From: JBQLZQ01 sp052168355
Lineage (GTDB): Bacteria; Pseudomonadota; Alphaproteobacteria; DSM-16000; Inquilinaceae
NCBI GenBank assembly: GCA_052168355.1
Contig: JBQLZQ010000059.1
Span: 62,001 to 126,000, forward strand
Direction: 5' to 3'
DNA length: 64,000 nucleotides
In this document: positions 34,379 through 43,312 of the stretch, piece after piece
How the letters are laid out: each line of letters opens with the position of its first letter
Position numbering within the stretch: the first letter of the stretch is position 1
Translations under genes and position numbers: made by a program
Notes under the pieces: generated by a model
What the model was told of the DNA's origin: nothing
What the model saw: only the letters and a program-made list of their open reading frames with translations
The model's database searches: none

Positions 34379-35412
34379 CCGTGAATGCCACCCGCCACGC
34401 CACGCCGGGGCGCGCGGCGCTGCGTCCCCTTGTCGGCGATCTGCGCCAGCTTGCGTGCGTCCGACGCATCGTCCTTGATGACGGGCCGGAACGGGGCGTC
34501 CGCGCCCTGTCCTTTTCGACCGGCGGCGGGTTGGATTTCTGGGTGTTGACCGACCGGTCTTTCGATATCGGGCCCTTGTGGTGGCGCGGCACGCCGCTGG
34601 CCTGGCAAAGCCCCAACGGGTTTCCCGCGCCGGCGCTCCACCCGGCCGACAGCGACGCCGGCTATGGGTTCGAGCGGGGGTTTTCGGGCCTTCTGGTGAC
34701 GTGCGGGCTGGACCATGTGCGCCGCCCCGACGGTCCCCACCCCCTTCACGGCAGGCTGCCCTTTACCCCCGGCCGGCTGTTGGCCTATGGCGAGGACTGG
34801 CATGCCGGCGAGCCGGTGCTGTTCTGCGAGGGCGAGGTGACGCAAGCCAGCCTCAACGGCGAGAGGCTGAGGCTGCACCGCCGAATCGAGGCACCGATCG
34901 GTGGCGCGGTGGTGCGCGTTCTGGATGAGGTCGAGAACCTGGGCGCCCACGACCAGCCGTTCGCCCTGCTCTACCACATCAATTTCGGCTTTCCGCTGAT
35001 CGGCGCCGGCACCGCGCTTTCGTGGCAGGACAAGAGCCTTGCCCTGACCGACGACCCGACCGGGCCCGAACCGCGCGTCACCTGCGTGCCGGCCATGGGG
35101 CGCGGGGCTCAGAAATGCATCGTCAGCCGGCCCGCCCAGGCCGCCTGGCCGGGCGTATCGGCGACCGTCTCGTTCGATCCGCGCACGCTGCCCTGGTTGC
35201 AGATCTGGTGGGATCCGCGGCCGCACCGAAACGTGCTGGGCATCGAGCCGACAACCAGCGCCCGCCGCGCCGACGGCGGCAGCGAGCCGGGCCCGACCCT
35301 GGCCGCCGGCGCGATGCGCAAGGCGGGAATCGCCATCGCCTTCGACGGTTGCGGCGAGGCGATGGCCACAAGGACGGGGCACGCCATGGAACCGTCGATG
35401 CCCGACCTGTGA
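34375..35412 (+). CDS. DUF4432 aldose-1-epimerase-like protein
   Basis: The 345-residue product has the galactose-mutarotase-like fold of the DUF4432 family. Supporting stretches are LDFWVLTDRSFDIGPLWWRG, PLAWQSPNGF, LLVTCGLDHV and LHGRLPFTP, with the histidine-rich YHINFGFPL segment. These proteins likely bind free sugars and catalyse anomer interconversion. The start is TTG at 34375 overlapping the sulfatase stop, or GTG two codons later. It would act on the desulfated sugar released by the preceding gene product. Confidence 0.87.
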   Translation: MTVNATRHATPGRAALRPLVGDLRQLACVRRIVLDDGPERGVRALSFSTGGGLDFWVLTDRSFDIGPLWWRGTPLAWQSPNGFPAPALHPADSDAGYGFERGFSGLLVTCGLDHVRRPDGPHPLHGRLPFTPGRLLAYGEDWHAGEPVLFCEGEVTQASLNGERLRLHRRIEAPIGGAVVRVLDEVENLGAHDQPFALLYHINFGFPLIGAGTALSWQDKSLALTDDPTGPEPRVTCVPAMGRGAQKCIVSRPAQAAWPGVSATVSFDPRTLPWLQIWWDPRPHRNVLGIEPTTSARRADGGSEPGPTLAAGAMRKAGIAIAFDGCGEAMATRTGHAMEPSMPDL

Positions 35413-35515
35413 TCGGGGCATCGCCGACGTTGGCCAGGGGCCGGCGGTTTGGCTAGTGTGACCGGCAACTCGCCGCGACGGGCGAACCGGACAGACTCAA
35501 AGGGAACCGCTGACC

Positions 35516-36724
35516 ATGGCGCCATCGACGAAAACCGGTTCAAACGCTGAAGCGACCATCGCGTCCATCGACGCCGCGCCGGTGCCGGTCTCGCCAAAGA
35601 CGACCTGGATTGTCCTTTCCGTGACCCTGGCCGACGGCACCACCGGCTGGGGCGAGGCGACGCTGTTCGGGGCCGAGGAGGCCGTGCTGACCGAAATCGG
35701 CTATCTGGCCGCCGGTCTTGTCGACCGTCCCCTGCGGCTGCCCGGCGAGGCTCTGGCCGCCGTCGCCACGGCCCATTTGACCGACGCCCGCCGGATCGCC
35801 GTGTCGGCACTGGAGCAGGCCCTGGCCGATGTCATGGCTCGGCAGGGCGGAATGCCGCTGGCGTCGTTCCTGGGCGGACCCCACCGGCGGACCGTGCCGT
35901 GCTACGCCAACGTCAATCGCGGTATCGCCGACCGGTCGCCGGACGGGTTTGCCGTCCGGGCCCGCGCGGCGGTGACCCAGGACGGGTACCGGGCGGTCAA
36001 GATCGCGCCGTTCGACGGCCTGCACTGGTCCAAGGGGGCGCCCGCGGACCGGCGTAGCCTGCTGGACCGGGGGCTGGCCCGGATCGGCGCCGTGCGCGAC
36101 GCGATCGGGCCTGAGACGTTGCTGCTGATCGATTGCCACGCGCGCCTGTCACCGCCGTTGGCCGGCCTCGTGGTCCGCGAGACGGCGGCCCAGGCGCCCT
36201 ACTGGATCGAGGAGCCGCTGGCCACCGACGCCTTCGATCCGGGCGTCCGCCGACGGTTACGCGGCGACGCCAACGCGCGCGGCACCCGGATCGCGGGCGG
36301 CGAAACGCTGACCGATCTCGCGCAGGCCGCCGCCCTGCTGGCCGACGGAACCGAGGACGCGATCCTGCCCGATCTCCGCTGGACCGGGATCCAGGTCGGC
36401 ATGGCGATGCTGCGTCTGGCGGTGGCCAGAGGCGTCGAGGCCAGCTTGCACAACCCGGTGGGGCCGGTTCTGGACCGGATCAGCCTGCATGTGGCGGCCG
36501 CCCTGCCAAGCTTTTCGATCCTGGAAAGGCAGGTGCGCGAAACCCCGCTGTTCGATGCGCTGACCGGCATGTCGACGACGCCCGTAGACGGCGCCCTGCC
36601 CGTGCCGGACCGGTCGGGGATCGGGATCGAGGTCGATCGCGCCGAACTGGCCCGTGCCGCCGCCAGCGGTATCGGGCGGGCGGCCAATTTCGCCGGGATC
36701 GCCGGCGCCGGCGCGGACGCCTGA
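35516..36724 (+). CDS. Mandelate racemase/enolase-superfamily protein (sulfatase operon)
   Basis: The 402-residue protein has a capping domain and barrel with Lys162 (AVKIAPFD), Asp206 and His208 (LIDCHARL), Glu232 (WIEEPL), Glu263 (GGETL) and His312 (LHNPVGP). Asp/Glu/Glu as metal ligands with His312 as acid/base matches acid-sugar dehydratases. It is 103 bases after the DUF4432 gene in the same direction and is the last gene before the convergent cox cluster. Together the operon suggests import, desulfation, mutarotation and dehydration of a sulfated uronic or aldonic acid; the order is inference. Confidence 0.87.
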   Translation: MAPSTKTGSNAEATIASIDAAPVPVSPKTTWIVLSVTLADGTTGWGEATLFGAEEAVLTEIGYLAAGLVDRPLRLPGEALAAVATAHLTDARRIAVSALEQALADVMARQGGMPLASFLGGPHRRTVPCYANVNRGIADRSPDGFAVRARAAVTQDGYRAVKIAPFDGLHWSKGAPADRRSLLDRGLARIGAVRDAIGPETLLLIDCHARLSPPLAGLVVRETAAQAPYWIEEPLATDAFDPGVRRRLRGDANARGTRIAGGETLTDLAQAAALLADGTEDAILPDLRWTGIQVGMAMLRLAVARGVEASLHNPVGPVLDRISLHVAAALPSFSILERQVRETPLFDALTGMSTTPVDGALPVPDRSGIGIEVDRAELARAAASGIGRAANFAGIAGAGADA

Positions 36725-36749
36725 CCCTCGACGCCGGCGCCTGCATCCA

Positions 36750-37382
36750 TCAGCCGCCGCCGGACACCCCCGCTCGTTCGTAGTCGGCAACCGTGTCGAT
36801 GTCGGTCGTGAAGGCGGGGTTGGAAAACGATACGGTCTCGACGTCGTCGGGCCGGCTCTTGACCAGGCGCTTGCATCCGGCGTTGAGCGCCCCGTCGGCG
36901 ATCTCGGCCACGAACCGGTCGGGGACGACGATCGGGTTGCCGCGCGTGCCCGCCACCATGGGCACCACGATCTTGCCGCCCCGCCGATCCAGAAAGGCGG
37001 CGGCCACGGCGCGGTAGTCGGCGGCGGTCAGCAGCGGCATGTCGGCAAGCGCGATCATGACGCCCGAGGATGGAGCCCCGCTGCCAGCCGCGCGCGCCCG
37101 GCACCCCGCCCGTACGGACGCCATCTGGCCCGACGCGTAATCGGCATTGAAGCAGAACCGGACATCCAGACCGGCCAGAGCGTCGACCACCCGATCGCTT
37201 TCGAACCCCGTGACCACCGTCACCGGGCCGATGTCGGCCCGGAGAAGCTGGCCCGCCACATGAGCCACCATGGGTTTGCCGGCATAGGGAATCAGCAGCT
37301 TGTTGATCGAGCCCATGCGCGCCGACAGACCGGCGGCGAGAAGGAGAACGTCGAGGGACCCCGTGGCCGACGGATGGACCAT
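36750..37382 (-). CDS. MobA-like molybdenum-cofactor nucleotidyltransferase of the cox cluster
   Basis: The 210-residue protein shows the NTP-transferase signature LLLAAGLSARMG followed by NKLLIPYAGKPM and a conserved ALADMPLL metal-binding Asp. It resembles MocA/MobA-type enzymes that attach CMP or GMP to molybdopterin. CoxL-type hydroxylases use the CMP form, so a cytidylyltransferase is the better guess. ATG at 37382 avoids overlap with the coxF stop at 37390; 37412 is possible. It is the last gene of the cox operon. Confidence 0.85.
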   Translation of the reverse strand: MVHPSATGSLDVLLLAAGLSARMGSINKLLIPYAGKPMVAHVAGQLLRADIGPVTVVTGFESDRVVDALAGLDVRFCFNADYASGQMASVRAGCRARAAGSGAPSSGVMIALADMPLLTAADYRAVAAAFLDRRGGKIVVPMVAGTRGNPIVVPDRFVAEIADGALNAGCKRLVKSRPDDVETVSFSNPAFTTDIDTVADYERAGVSGGG

Positions 37383-37389
37383 GGGGTCC

Positions 37390-38229
37390 TCACCCCACCT
37401 TTCGGGGGCCATCGATGGATACCGGGCGGGCCGAGGCGGTCCCTCGTCGGTGGGCCACGATCTCGCCGACGACGGCCAGGGCGATTTCCTCCGGCTCGAT
37501 CGCGCCGATGGGCAGCCCGGCCGGGGCGTGCAGCGACGCCAATGCGCCTTCGAGGTCCCGGTCCTCCGCGATCAGGTCGCCTGACAGCTTGGCCAGTTTG
37601 CGGCGGCTGCAGACCATGCCCTTGTAACCGGCATCGGACAGCAACACCGCCCGCAGCGCATCGCGATCCCGCTTGCCCTGGGTGGCGACGATCGCCGCAT
37701 CGGCCGGCGTCAGCGCGAACCGCGCCACATCGAAAACGTCGAGATAGGAAGACGCGCCGGGGATCTTGGCATGGTCCTCCGCCAGAGCGGCCACGGTGAC
37801 GCGATACCCCAGATCGGCGGCGAACCGGACGATGGCCTGGGCGATGGGCGAAGCGCCGCAGATCAGCAGCGTCCGCGCCGCCGCCATGGGCTCCAGGAAG
37901 ATTTCCACGGTGCCGCCGCTGGGGCAGTTGGATTTGTGCAGTTGGACCCCGTCCACGTCGGTGGGAGCCGCGACCTGGTCCGTCGGCTTGATCCGGACCA
38001 TCCGCGGTTCGCCGGTCCGCAGAACCTCCAGCGCGGCGCGGCGCACGGCACCGGTGACGCAGCCGCCGCCGATAAAGCCGTGCAGATCGCCGTCCGGCGT
38101 GACCAGCGCCTTGGCCCCGGCCCGGGCGGAGGTGGAATCGGCCGTGCGGATGATGGTCGCGACGCAGAAGGGCTGCCCTTTGGCGCGCAGGGATTCGATC
38201 AGGTCGAGGGTCTGTTGCGATGCGTTCAT
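37390..38229 (-). CDS. coxF: XdhC/CoxI-family molybdenum-cofactor maturation protein (CoxF-like)
   Basis: The 279-residue protein has an N-terminal XdhC/CoxI domain (TADSTSARAGAKALVTPDGD, then GFIGGGCVTGAVR and NCPSGGTVEI) and a C-terminal Rossmann domain (LLICGASPIAQAIVRFAADL). These proteins bind and protect the molybdenum cofactor and help insert it into the large subunit. Its position after coxE matches coxF of the carboxydotroph gene order. A different name in the same family (coxI) is possible. Confidence 0.88.
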   Translation of the reverse strand: MNASQQTLDLIESLRAKGQPFCVATIIRTADSTSARAGAKALVTPDGDLHGFIGGGCVTGAVRRAALEVLRTGEPRMVRIKPTDQVAAPTDVDGVQLHKSNCPSGGTVEIFLEPMAAARTLLICGASPIAQAIVRFAADLGYRVTVAALAEDHAKIPGASSYLDVFDVARFALTPADAAIVATQGKRDRDALRAVLLSDAGYKGMVCSRRKLAKLSGDLIAEDRDLEGALASLHAPAGLPIGAIEPEEIALAVVGEIVAHRRGTASARPVSIDGPRKVG

Positions 38230-38242
38230 GGGCGATGCCTCC

Positions 38243-39451
38243 TCATAGCCGGGCCAGTTCCGGCTCCAAAGCGGCCAGGGCCTCCAGCGTGTTGGCGGCG
38301 GCGAAATGATCGATGTAGGGCATGGCGGCGGTCATCGCCGCATTGACCGGGCGGTAATTCTCCCACCCCAGCAGAGGATTGAGCCAGACCAGCCGCGGGG
38401 CACGTTTCTTCAGCCGCTTCAGTTCGGCGACCATCCGTTCCGACGGGCCGGTGTCGTAGCCGTCGCTGAGGATCAGGACCACGGTGCGCGAGTTGAGCGC
38501 CTTCTTGGCATAGGAGTCGTTGAAGACCTTCAGACTGTCGCCAAGCCTGGTCCCGCCGCCGAACCCGTCGGCCATCAGAGACAAGCGGGTCATCGCCTTC
38601 ATGGCGCTTTTTTCCCGCACCGCGTCGGTGACGCGCACCAGCTTGGTGTGGAACAGGTAGGCGTCGGCATCCACCCATTCGCACACCAGCCCTTTGACGA
38701 ACTGGAGAAAGATCCGGCTGTAGTGCTTCATCGACCCCGACACGTCGAGAAAGACGACGACCCGGACCGGACGATCGGGGATCGATTTGTGATGCAGATC
38801 GATCGGCTCGCCGCCGTGACACAGGTTGGCGCGAATGGTGCGCCGCAGATCCAGCCGCCGGCCGCGGGTCGTCGCCCTGTACCGTCGCGACAGCCGGTAC
38901 CGCAACACGACGGCCAGACGGTAGGCCAGCCGCTCGGCTTCCGCCATTTCCTGTGGATCGACGAATTTGCGGAAGTCGGTCCTGGCCCTGCTGGACGCCA
39001 GGGACGCGACCAGACGTCCCGATGCGGCACCTCCGGTTTCGGTCTCGCCGAGGGTTTCGCGTTGCGGCGCCTGAGGGGAATTCACATCGCCTTCCGACCC
39101 CAGATGGTCACGCCAGGCGCGGGGCAGATCCGGGATCGATCGGCCATGCGAAGCCGCGGCCGGCCGCCATTGCCGCCGTTCCCGGCCTTGAGGAAACCAG
39201 TAGGCGGCGAACAGGTCGTCGAACCGCGTCCATTCCTCGTGCCGGCTCGCCAGCAAAACCTTCAGGTGCCGCCGCGCGGCATCGCGCGGCACGGGCGGTC
39301 GCGCCAGAACCGTCAGCGCCGCCTGGGTCTCGCCCGGCCCCACCGCAAATCCATTAAGCCTCAGGTGATCGATAAACCCCGCCACCCGGCCGGTGATGAG
39401 GGTGGCCCGCCTACGGGTCGTCGCGGTCGCCACGGCACCTTGACCGGCCAT
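38243..39451 (-). CDS. coxE: CoxE, von Willebrand factor A-domain protein
   Basis: The 402-residue protein ends in a VWA domain with a metal-ion-dependent adhesion site, FLDVSGSMKHYS, and a later LILSDGYDTG. The N-terminal half is the CoxE-like helical region. CoxE works with the CoxD ATPase in maturing the copper-molybdenum site of CO dehydrogenase. The gene starts four bases after the coxD stop, showing tight coupling to its ATPase. Confidence 0.92.
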   Translation of the reverse strand: MAGQGAVATATTRRRATLITGRVAGFIDHLRLNGFAVGPGETQAALTVLARPPVPRDAARRHLKVLLASRHEEWTRFDDLFAAYWFPQGRERRQWRPAAASHGRSIPDLPRAWRDHLGSEGDVNSPQAPQRETLGETETGGAASGRLVASLASSRARTDFRKFVDPQEMAEAERLAYRLAVVLRYRLSRRYRATTRGRRLDLRRTIRANLCHGGEPIDLHHKSIPDRPVRVVVFLDVSGSMKHYSRIFLQFVKGLVCEWVDADAYLFHTKLVRVTDAVREKSAMKAMTRLSLMADGFGGGTRLGDSLKVFNDSYAKKALNSRTVVLILSDGYDTGPSERMVAELKRLKKRAPRLVWLNPLLGWENYRPVNAAMTAAMPYIDHFAAANTLEALAALEPELARL

Positions 39452-39455
39452 GGTT

Positions 39456-40331
39456 TCAGGCCGCCCGTCCCGCCAGCCGGCCGGTAACCTCGGGCGTCAC
39501 GGATTTGAGGTCCGACTCAGTCTTCAGCAGGCACATGAGCGTGTGCTGGACACGGCCGAGGTCGCCGTCGAGGTCGGCGATACCCATGCCCGTCAGGGCG
39601 GCCGCCCAGTCCAGGGTTTCGGCGACGCCGGGCACTTTGTCCAGATCCTCCTGCCGCAACGCCTGAACGAACCCCACGATCTGCCGCGCCAGATCTCGCT
39701 CGATATCCGGCAAACGGGCCAGGACGATGGCCAGTTCACGCTCGGGCGTCGGGAACTCGACATAGGCGTAAAGGCAGCGACGGCGGAGAGCGTCGGACAG
39801 TTCGCGGGTTCCGTTCGAGGTCAGGATGACATGCGGCACGGTGGTCGCCGCTATGGTGCCAAGTTCGGGAACCGTGATTTGGAAATCCGACAGGATCTCC
39901 AGCAGATAGGCCTCGAACTCGGTGTCGGCCCGGTCGATCTCGTCGATCAGGAGAACGGGCGCTTTCTGCTCCTGCAACGCCTGAAGCAACGGACGCTTGA
40001 GCAGATACGTCTCGGAGAAGATATGACGCTCGATCGCGTCGGGATCGTCGGCAGACCGCTCCAAGGTCCGGATCGACAAAAGCTGGCGCTGATAGTTCCA
40101 CTCATAGATGGCCGACGACGCGTCCAGCCCCTCATAGCACTGCAGACGGATGAGCCGCGTATCGAGGATCTGAGCCAGGGCCTTGGCGATCTCGGTTTTG
40201 CCGACCCCGGCCTCCCCCTCCAGCAGCAAGGGTCGTCCGAGATCGAGCGCGAGTTGAAGAGCCACGGCCAGCGTCTCGTCGGCCACATAGTGGGCGTCGG
40301 CCAGGCGATCCTTGATGCTGGGCGTGTCCAT
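39456..40331 (-). CDS. coxD: CoxD, MoxR-type AAA+ ATPase
   Basis: The 291-residue ATPase has Walker A at 39-46 (GEAGVGKT), Walker B at about 126-131 (VLLIDE) and sensor-1 context in PHVILTSNGTRELSDALRRR. CoxD is needed to build the active [CuSMoO2] site of CO dehydrogenase, acting as a partly unfolding chaperone for CoxL. Length and place between coxL and coxE match the canonical cluster. Confidence 0.93.
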   Translation of the reverse strand: MDTPSIKDRLADAHYVADETLAVALQLALDLGRPLLLEGEAGVGKTEIAKALAQILDTRLIRLQCYEGLDASSAIYEWNYQRQLLSIRTLERSADDPDAIERHIFSETYLLKRPLLQALQEQKAPVLLIDEIDRADTEFEAYLLEILSDFQITVPELGTIAATTVPHVILTSNGTRELSDALRRRCLYAYVEFPTPERELAIVLARLPDIERDLARQIVGFVQALRQEDLDKVPGVAETLDWAAALTGMGIADLDGDLGRVQHTLMCLLKTESDLKSVTPEVTGRLAGRAA

Positions 40332-40367
40332 GCGGTCCGCTCGCGTTACGCGGGTCCCCTGCCCGTC

Positions 40368-42791
40368 CTAGCCGGTCAGGCCAAGGCGATCGGCGGTCTG
40401 CCAGACCCGCCAGTGATCGTGCGGCATCTGGGTATGGGTCAGCCCCTTGTGCGCAAAGGCGTCGTTGACCGCATTCGACAGGGCCGGTACGCCGCCGACA
40501 TTCGGACTCTCACCGACGCCCTTGGCGCCGATGGGGTGATGCGGGCTGGGCGTGGTGGTGTAGTCCGTCTCCCACATCGGGGTTTCGACCGCCGTGGGAA
40601 GGAAGAAATCCATCAGGCTGCCGCCCTTGACGTTTCCGGTCTCGTCGTAGGCAATGAGTTGCCCCATGGCGATGGCCAGCGCCTCGGTCAGCCCGCCATG
40701 CACCTGGCCCTCGATGATCATCGGATTGATGCGCGTGCCGCAGTCGTCCAGCGCATAGAACCGCCGGATATCGACGACGCCGGTATCGACGTCGACGTCG
40801 ACGACGCAGATATAGGCCCCGAACGGATAGGTCATGTTGGGCGGATCGTAGTAGGATACAGCCTCCAGGCCGGGTTCGAGACCCGGGATCGCCTGGTTAT
40901 ACGACGCAAAGGCGATTTCCTTCATGGTCTTGGCGGCGTCGGGGTTGCCCTTGACCCGGAAACGGTCGACGTCCCATTCCAGGTCGCCTTCGTGCACCTC
41001 CAACAGATAGGCGGCGATCATTTGGGCCTTGGCCCGGATCTTGCGGCCGGCCATGGCGGTGGCGGCCCCGGCGACCGGGGTCGAGCGCGACCCGTAGGTA
41101 CCAAGACCGTACGGCGCGGTGTCGGTATCGCCTTCCTCCAGTGTGATGTCCTCGGCGGGAATGCCGATCTCCGACGCCAGGATCTGGGCGAACGTGGTGG
41201 CGTGGCCCTGGCCCTGGGAAATCGTACCCAGGCGGGCGATGGCCGATCCGGTCGGATGGATCCGGATCTCGCAGGAATCGAACATGCCGATGCCCAGGAT
41301 GTCGCAGTTCTTCACGGGCCCCGCGCCGACGATTTCCGTGAAGAAGGCGACGCCGATGCCCATCAGGCTACGCGTCTCGCCGCGCTCGAAAGCTTCGCGG
41401 TTAGCCTTTTGCTCGGCCCGCAGACCGGCATAGTCGACCGCCTTCATCGCCTTTTCCATGGCCGTATGGTAGTCGCCGGAATCGTATTCCCAGCCAAGCG
41501 CCGAGCGATACGGGAACTGGTCCTTGCGGATGAAGTTCTTCAGCCGCAATTCCACCGGATCCATATCCAGCTTTTGGGCCAGGATGTCGATCATCCGTTC
41601 GATCAGGTAGGCGGCTTCCGTTACCCGGAAGGAGCAGCGGTAGGCCACGCCGCCCGGCGCCTTGTTGGTGTAGACCCCGTCGACGCCGACATAGGCCACC
41701 GGAACGTCGTAGGACCCGGTGACGATGTGGAAGAACCCGGCCGGGAACTTGGTCGGGTCCGCGCAGGCATCGAAGGCGCCGTGATCGGCCAGCACGTGGC
41801 ACCACAACCCGGTGATCTTGCCGTCGCTGGTGGCGGCGATCTTGCCGGTCATGTGATAGTCCCGGGCGAAGGCGGTGGAGGTCAGGTTTTCGATCCGGTC
41901 CTCGACCCATTTCACCGGCACGCCCGTCACGATCGAGGCCACGGCGGCGCAGATATAGCCGGAATAGACGCCGACCTTGTTGCCGAAACCGCCGCCGATG
42001 TCGGGCGACACGATCCGGATATTGTGCTCGGGGATGTTGGTGATCAGCGACGCCACGGTGCGTACGGCGTGCGGCGCCTGGAACGTGCCCCAGATGGTCA
42101 GCTTGCCGTTGATCTTGTCCATCGACGCGACACAGCCGCAGGTCTCCAGAGGACAGGGGTGGACGCGCTGATAGGAGATCAATTCCTCGACCACCACATC
42201 GGCGTCGGCCAGAGCCTTTTCCGTGCCGTCCTTGTCGCCTTCCTCCCACAGAAAAATGTGATTGGGATGGCGGCGCGGACCATGGGCGCCGACCATCTTG
42301 TCCGCGATGTCCTCGCGCAGGGTCGGGGCGTCATCGTCCATCGCCTTGAACGGATCGACCAGCGCCGGCAGTTCCTCATACTCGACCTCGACCAGCTCCA
42401 CCGCGTCCGCCGCCGCATAGCGGTCGCTGGCGACGACGAAGGCGACCTCCTGATTCTGGAACAGGACCTTCTCGTCGGCCAGAACCGCCTGCACGTCGCC
42501 GGCCAGGGTCGGCATGTAATGCAGATTGAGCGGCTTCAGATCGGCGGCGGTCAGAACCGCGACCACGCCCTTGACGGCCAGGGCGGCTTCCTTGTCGATC
42601 GACTTGATGCGGGCGTGGCCGTACGGGCTGCGCACGAAATCGCCAAACAGCATGCCGGGCAGCTTGATGTCGTCGACATAGTTGCCCTTGCCCTGGGTGA
42701 AGCGCGCGTCCTCCACCCGCTTGCGCGAGCAGCCGAGACCCTGGAGCTTCTCCGCGCGTTCCTCGCGCGACAGCGGTGCCTGGACGTTCAT
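40368..42791 (-). CDS. coxL: Form I aerobic carbon monoxide dehydrogenase, large (molybdenum) subunit
   Basis: The 807-residue subunit oxidises CO to CO2 at a copper-molybdenum centre. The form I signature AYRCSFR is at 383-389 with Cys386 (the copper-binding Cys388 of the Oligotropha enzyme), and GAKGVGES places the catalytic Glu at 761 (Glu763 there). SPDIGGGFGNK at about 262-272 is also conserved. Form II proteins have AYRGAGR instead, so this is a genuine CO dehydrogenase. ATG at 42791 overlaps the coxS stop (TAATG). Electrons pass through CoxS and CoxM to the quinone pool. Confidence 0.96.
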   Translation of the reverse strand: MNVQAPLSREERAEKLQGLGCSRKRVEDARFTQGKGNYVDDIKLPGMLFGDFVRSPYGHARIKSIDKEAALAVKGVVAVLTAADLKPLNLHYMPTLAGDVQAVLADEKVLFQNQEVAFVVASDRYAAADAVELVEVEYEELPALVDPFKAMDDDAPTLREDIADKMVGAHGPRRHPNHIFLWEEGDKDGTEKALADADVVVEELISYQRVHPCPLETCGCVASMDKINGKLTIWGTFQAPHAVRTVASLITNIPEHNIRIVSPDIGGGFGNKVGVYSGYICAAVASIVTGVPVKWVEDRIENLTSTAFARDYHMTGKIAATSDGKITGLWCHVLADHGAFDACADPTKFPAGFFHIVTGSYDVPVAYVGVDGVYTNKAPGGVAYRCSFRVTEAAYLIERMIDILAQKLDMDPVELRLKNFIRKDQFPYRSALGWEYDSGDYHTAMEKAMKAVDYAGLRAEQKANREAFERGETRSLMGIGVAFFTEIVGAGPVKNCDILGIGMFDSCEIRIHPTGSAIARLGTISQGQGHATTFAQILASEIGIPAEDITLEEGDTDTAPYGLGTYGSRSTPVAGAATAMAGRKIRAKAQMIAAYLLEVHEGDLEWDVDRFRVKGNPDAAKTMKEIAFASYNQAIPGLEPGLEAVSYYDPPNMTYPFGAYICVVDVDVDTGVVDIRRFYALDDCGTRINPMIIEGQVHGGLTEALAIAMGQLIAYDETGNVKGGSLMDFFLPTAVETPMWETDYTTTPSPHHPIGAKGVGESPNVGGVPALSNAVNDAFAHKGLTHTQMPHDHWRVWQTADRLGLTG

Positions 42792-43282
42792 TATTCTGCG
42801 GCCTCCTTCGCCGACAAGTCTTGCGCCGCGGCTTGGACGGATTTGACGATGTTCTGATAGCCGGTGCAGCGGCACAGATTGCCGGAGATCCCGTAGCGGA
42901 TCTCTTCCTCGGTGGGGTTCGGATTGTCCTGCAGCAGGCGATAGGCCCGCGTGATCATGCCCGGCGTGCAGAAGCCGCACTGCAGCCCGTGATGCTGGCG
43001 GAACGCTTCCTGCACCGCGTGCAGCGTGCCGTCGGCGTTGGCGATACCCTCGATCGTGGTGACGCTGGCACCGTTCGCCTGGCCGACGAACATGGTGCAC
43101 GACTTCACCGACTTGCCGTTCAGGTCGACGGTACAAGCCCCGCAATGGCTGGTCTCGCACCCGATATGGGTGCCGGTCAGGCTGAGGTTCTCGCGCAGGA
43201 AATGCACCAGAAGGGTGCGCGGTTCGGCCAGCGCCTCCACTTCGGCGCCGTTGACGGTCATCGTGATGTGCATCTTCGACAT
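42791..43282 (-). CDS. coxS: Aerobic carbon monoxide dehydrogenase, small iron-sulfur subunit
   Basis: The 163-residue subunit binds two [2Fe-2S] clusters. The plant-ferredoxin-like cluster uses Cys42, 47, 50 and 62 (CETSHCGAC), and the helical domain cluster uses Cys102, 105, 137 and 139 (CGFCTPGM and CRCTGY). These positions coincide with those in the Oligotropha protein. It relays electrons from CoxL to the FAD of CoxM. Confidence 0.95.
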   Translation of the reverse strand: MSKMHITMTVNGAEVEALAEPRTLLVHFLRENLSLTGTHIGCETSHCGACTVDLNGKSVKSCTMFVGQANGASVTTIEGIANADGTLHAVQEAFRQHHGLQCGFCTPGMITRAYRLLQDNPNPTEEEIRYGISGNLCRCTGYQNIVKSVQAAAQDLSAKEAAE

Positions 43283-43312
43283 GAGGCGGCTCCAGATGTC
43301 GGCGTTGAGGGG

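Noticed and set aside
39450..42857. Very long open frame on the plus strand (over 1100 codons)
   Set aside because: It is the antisense shadow of coxE, coxD and coxL; its translation is low-complexity and histidine/aspartate-rich with no recognisable domains, while the minus strand encodes complete conserved enzymes.
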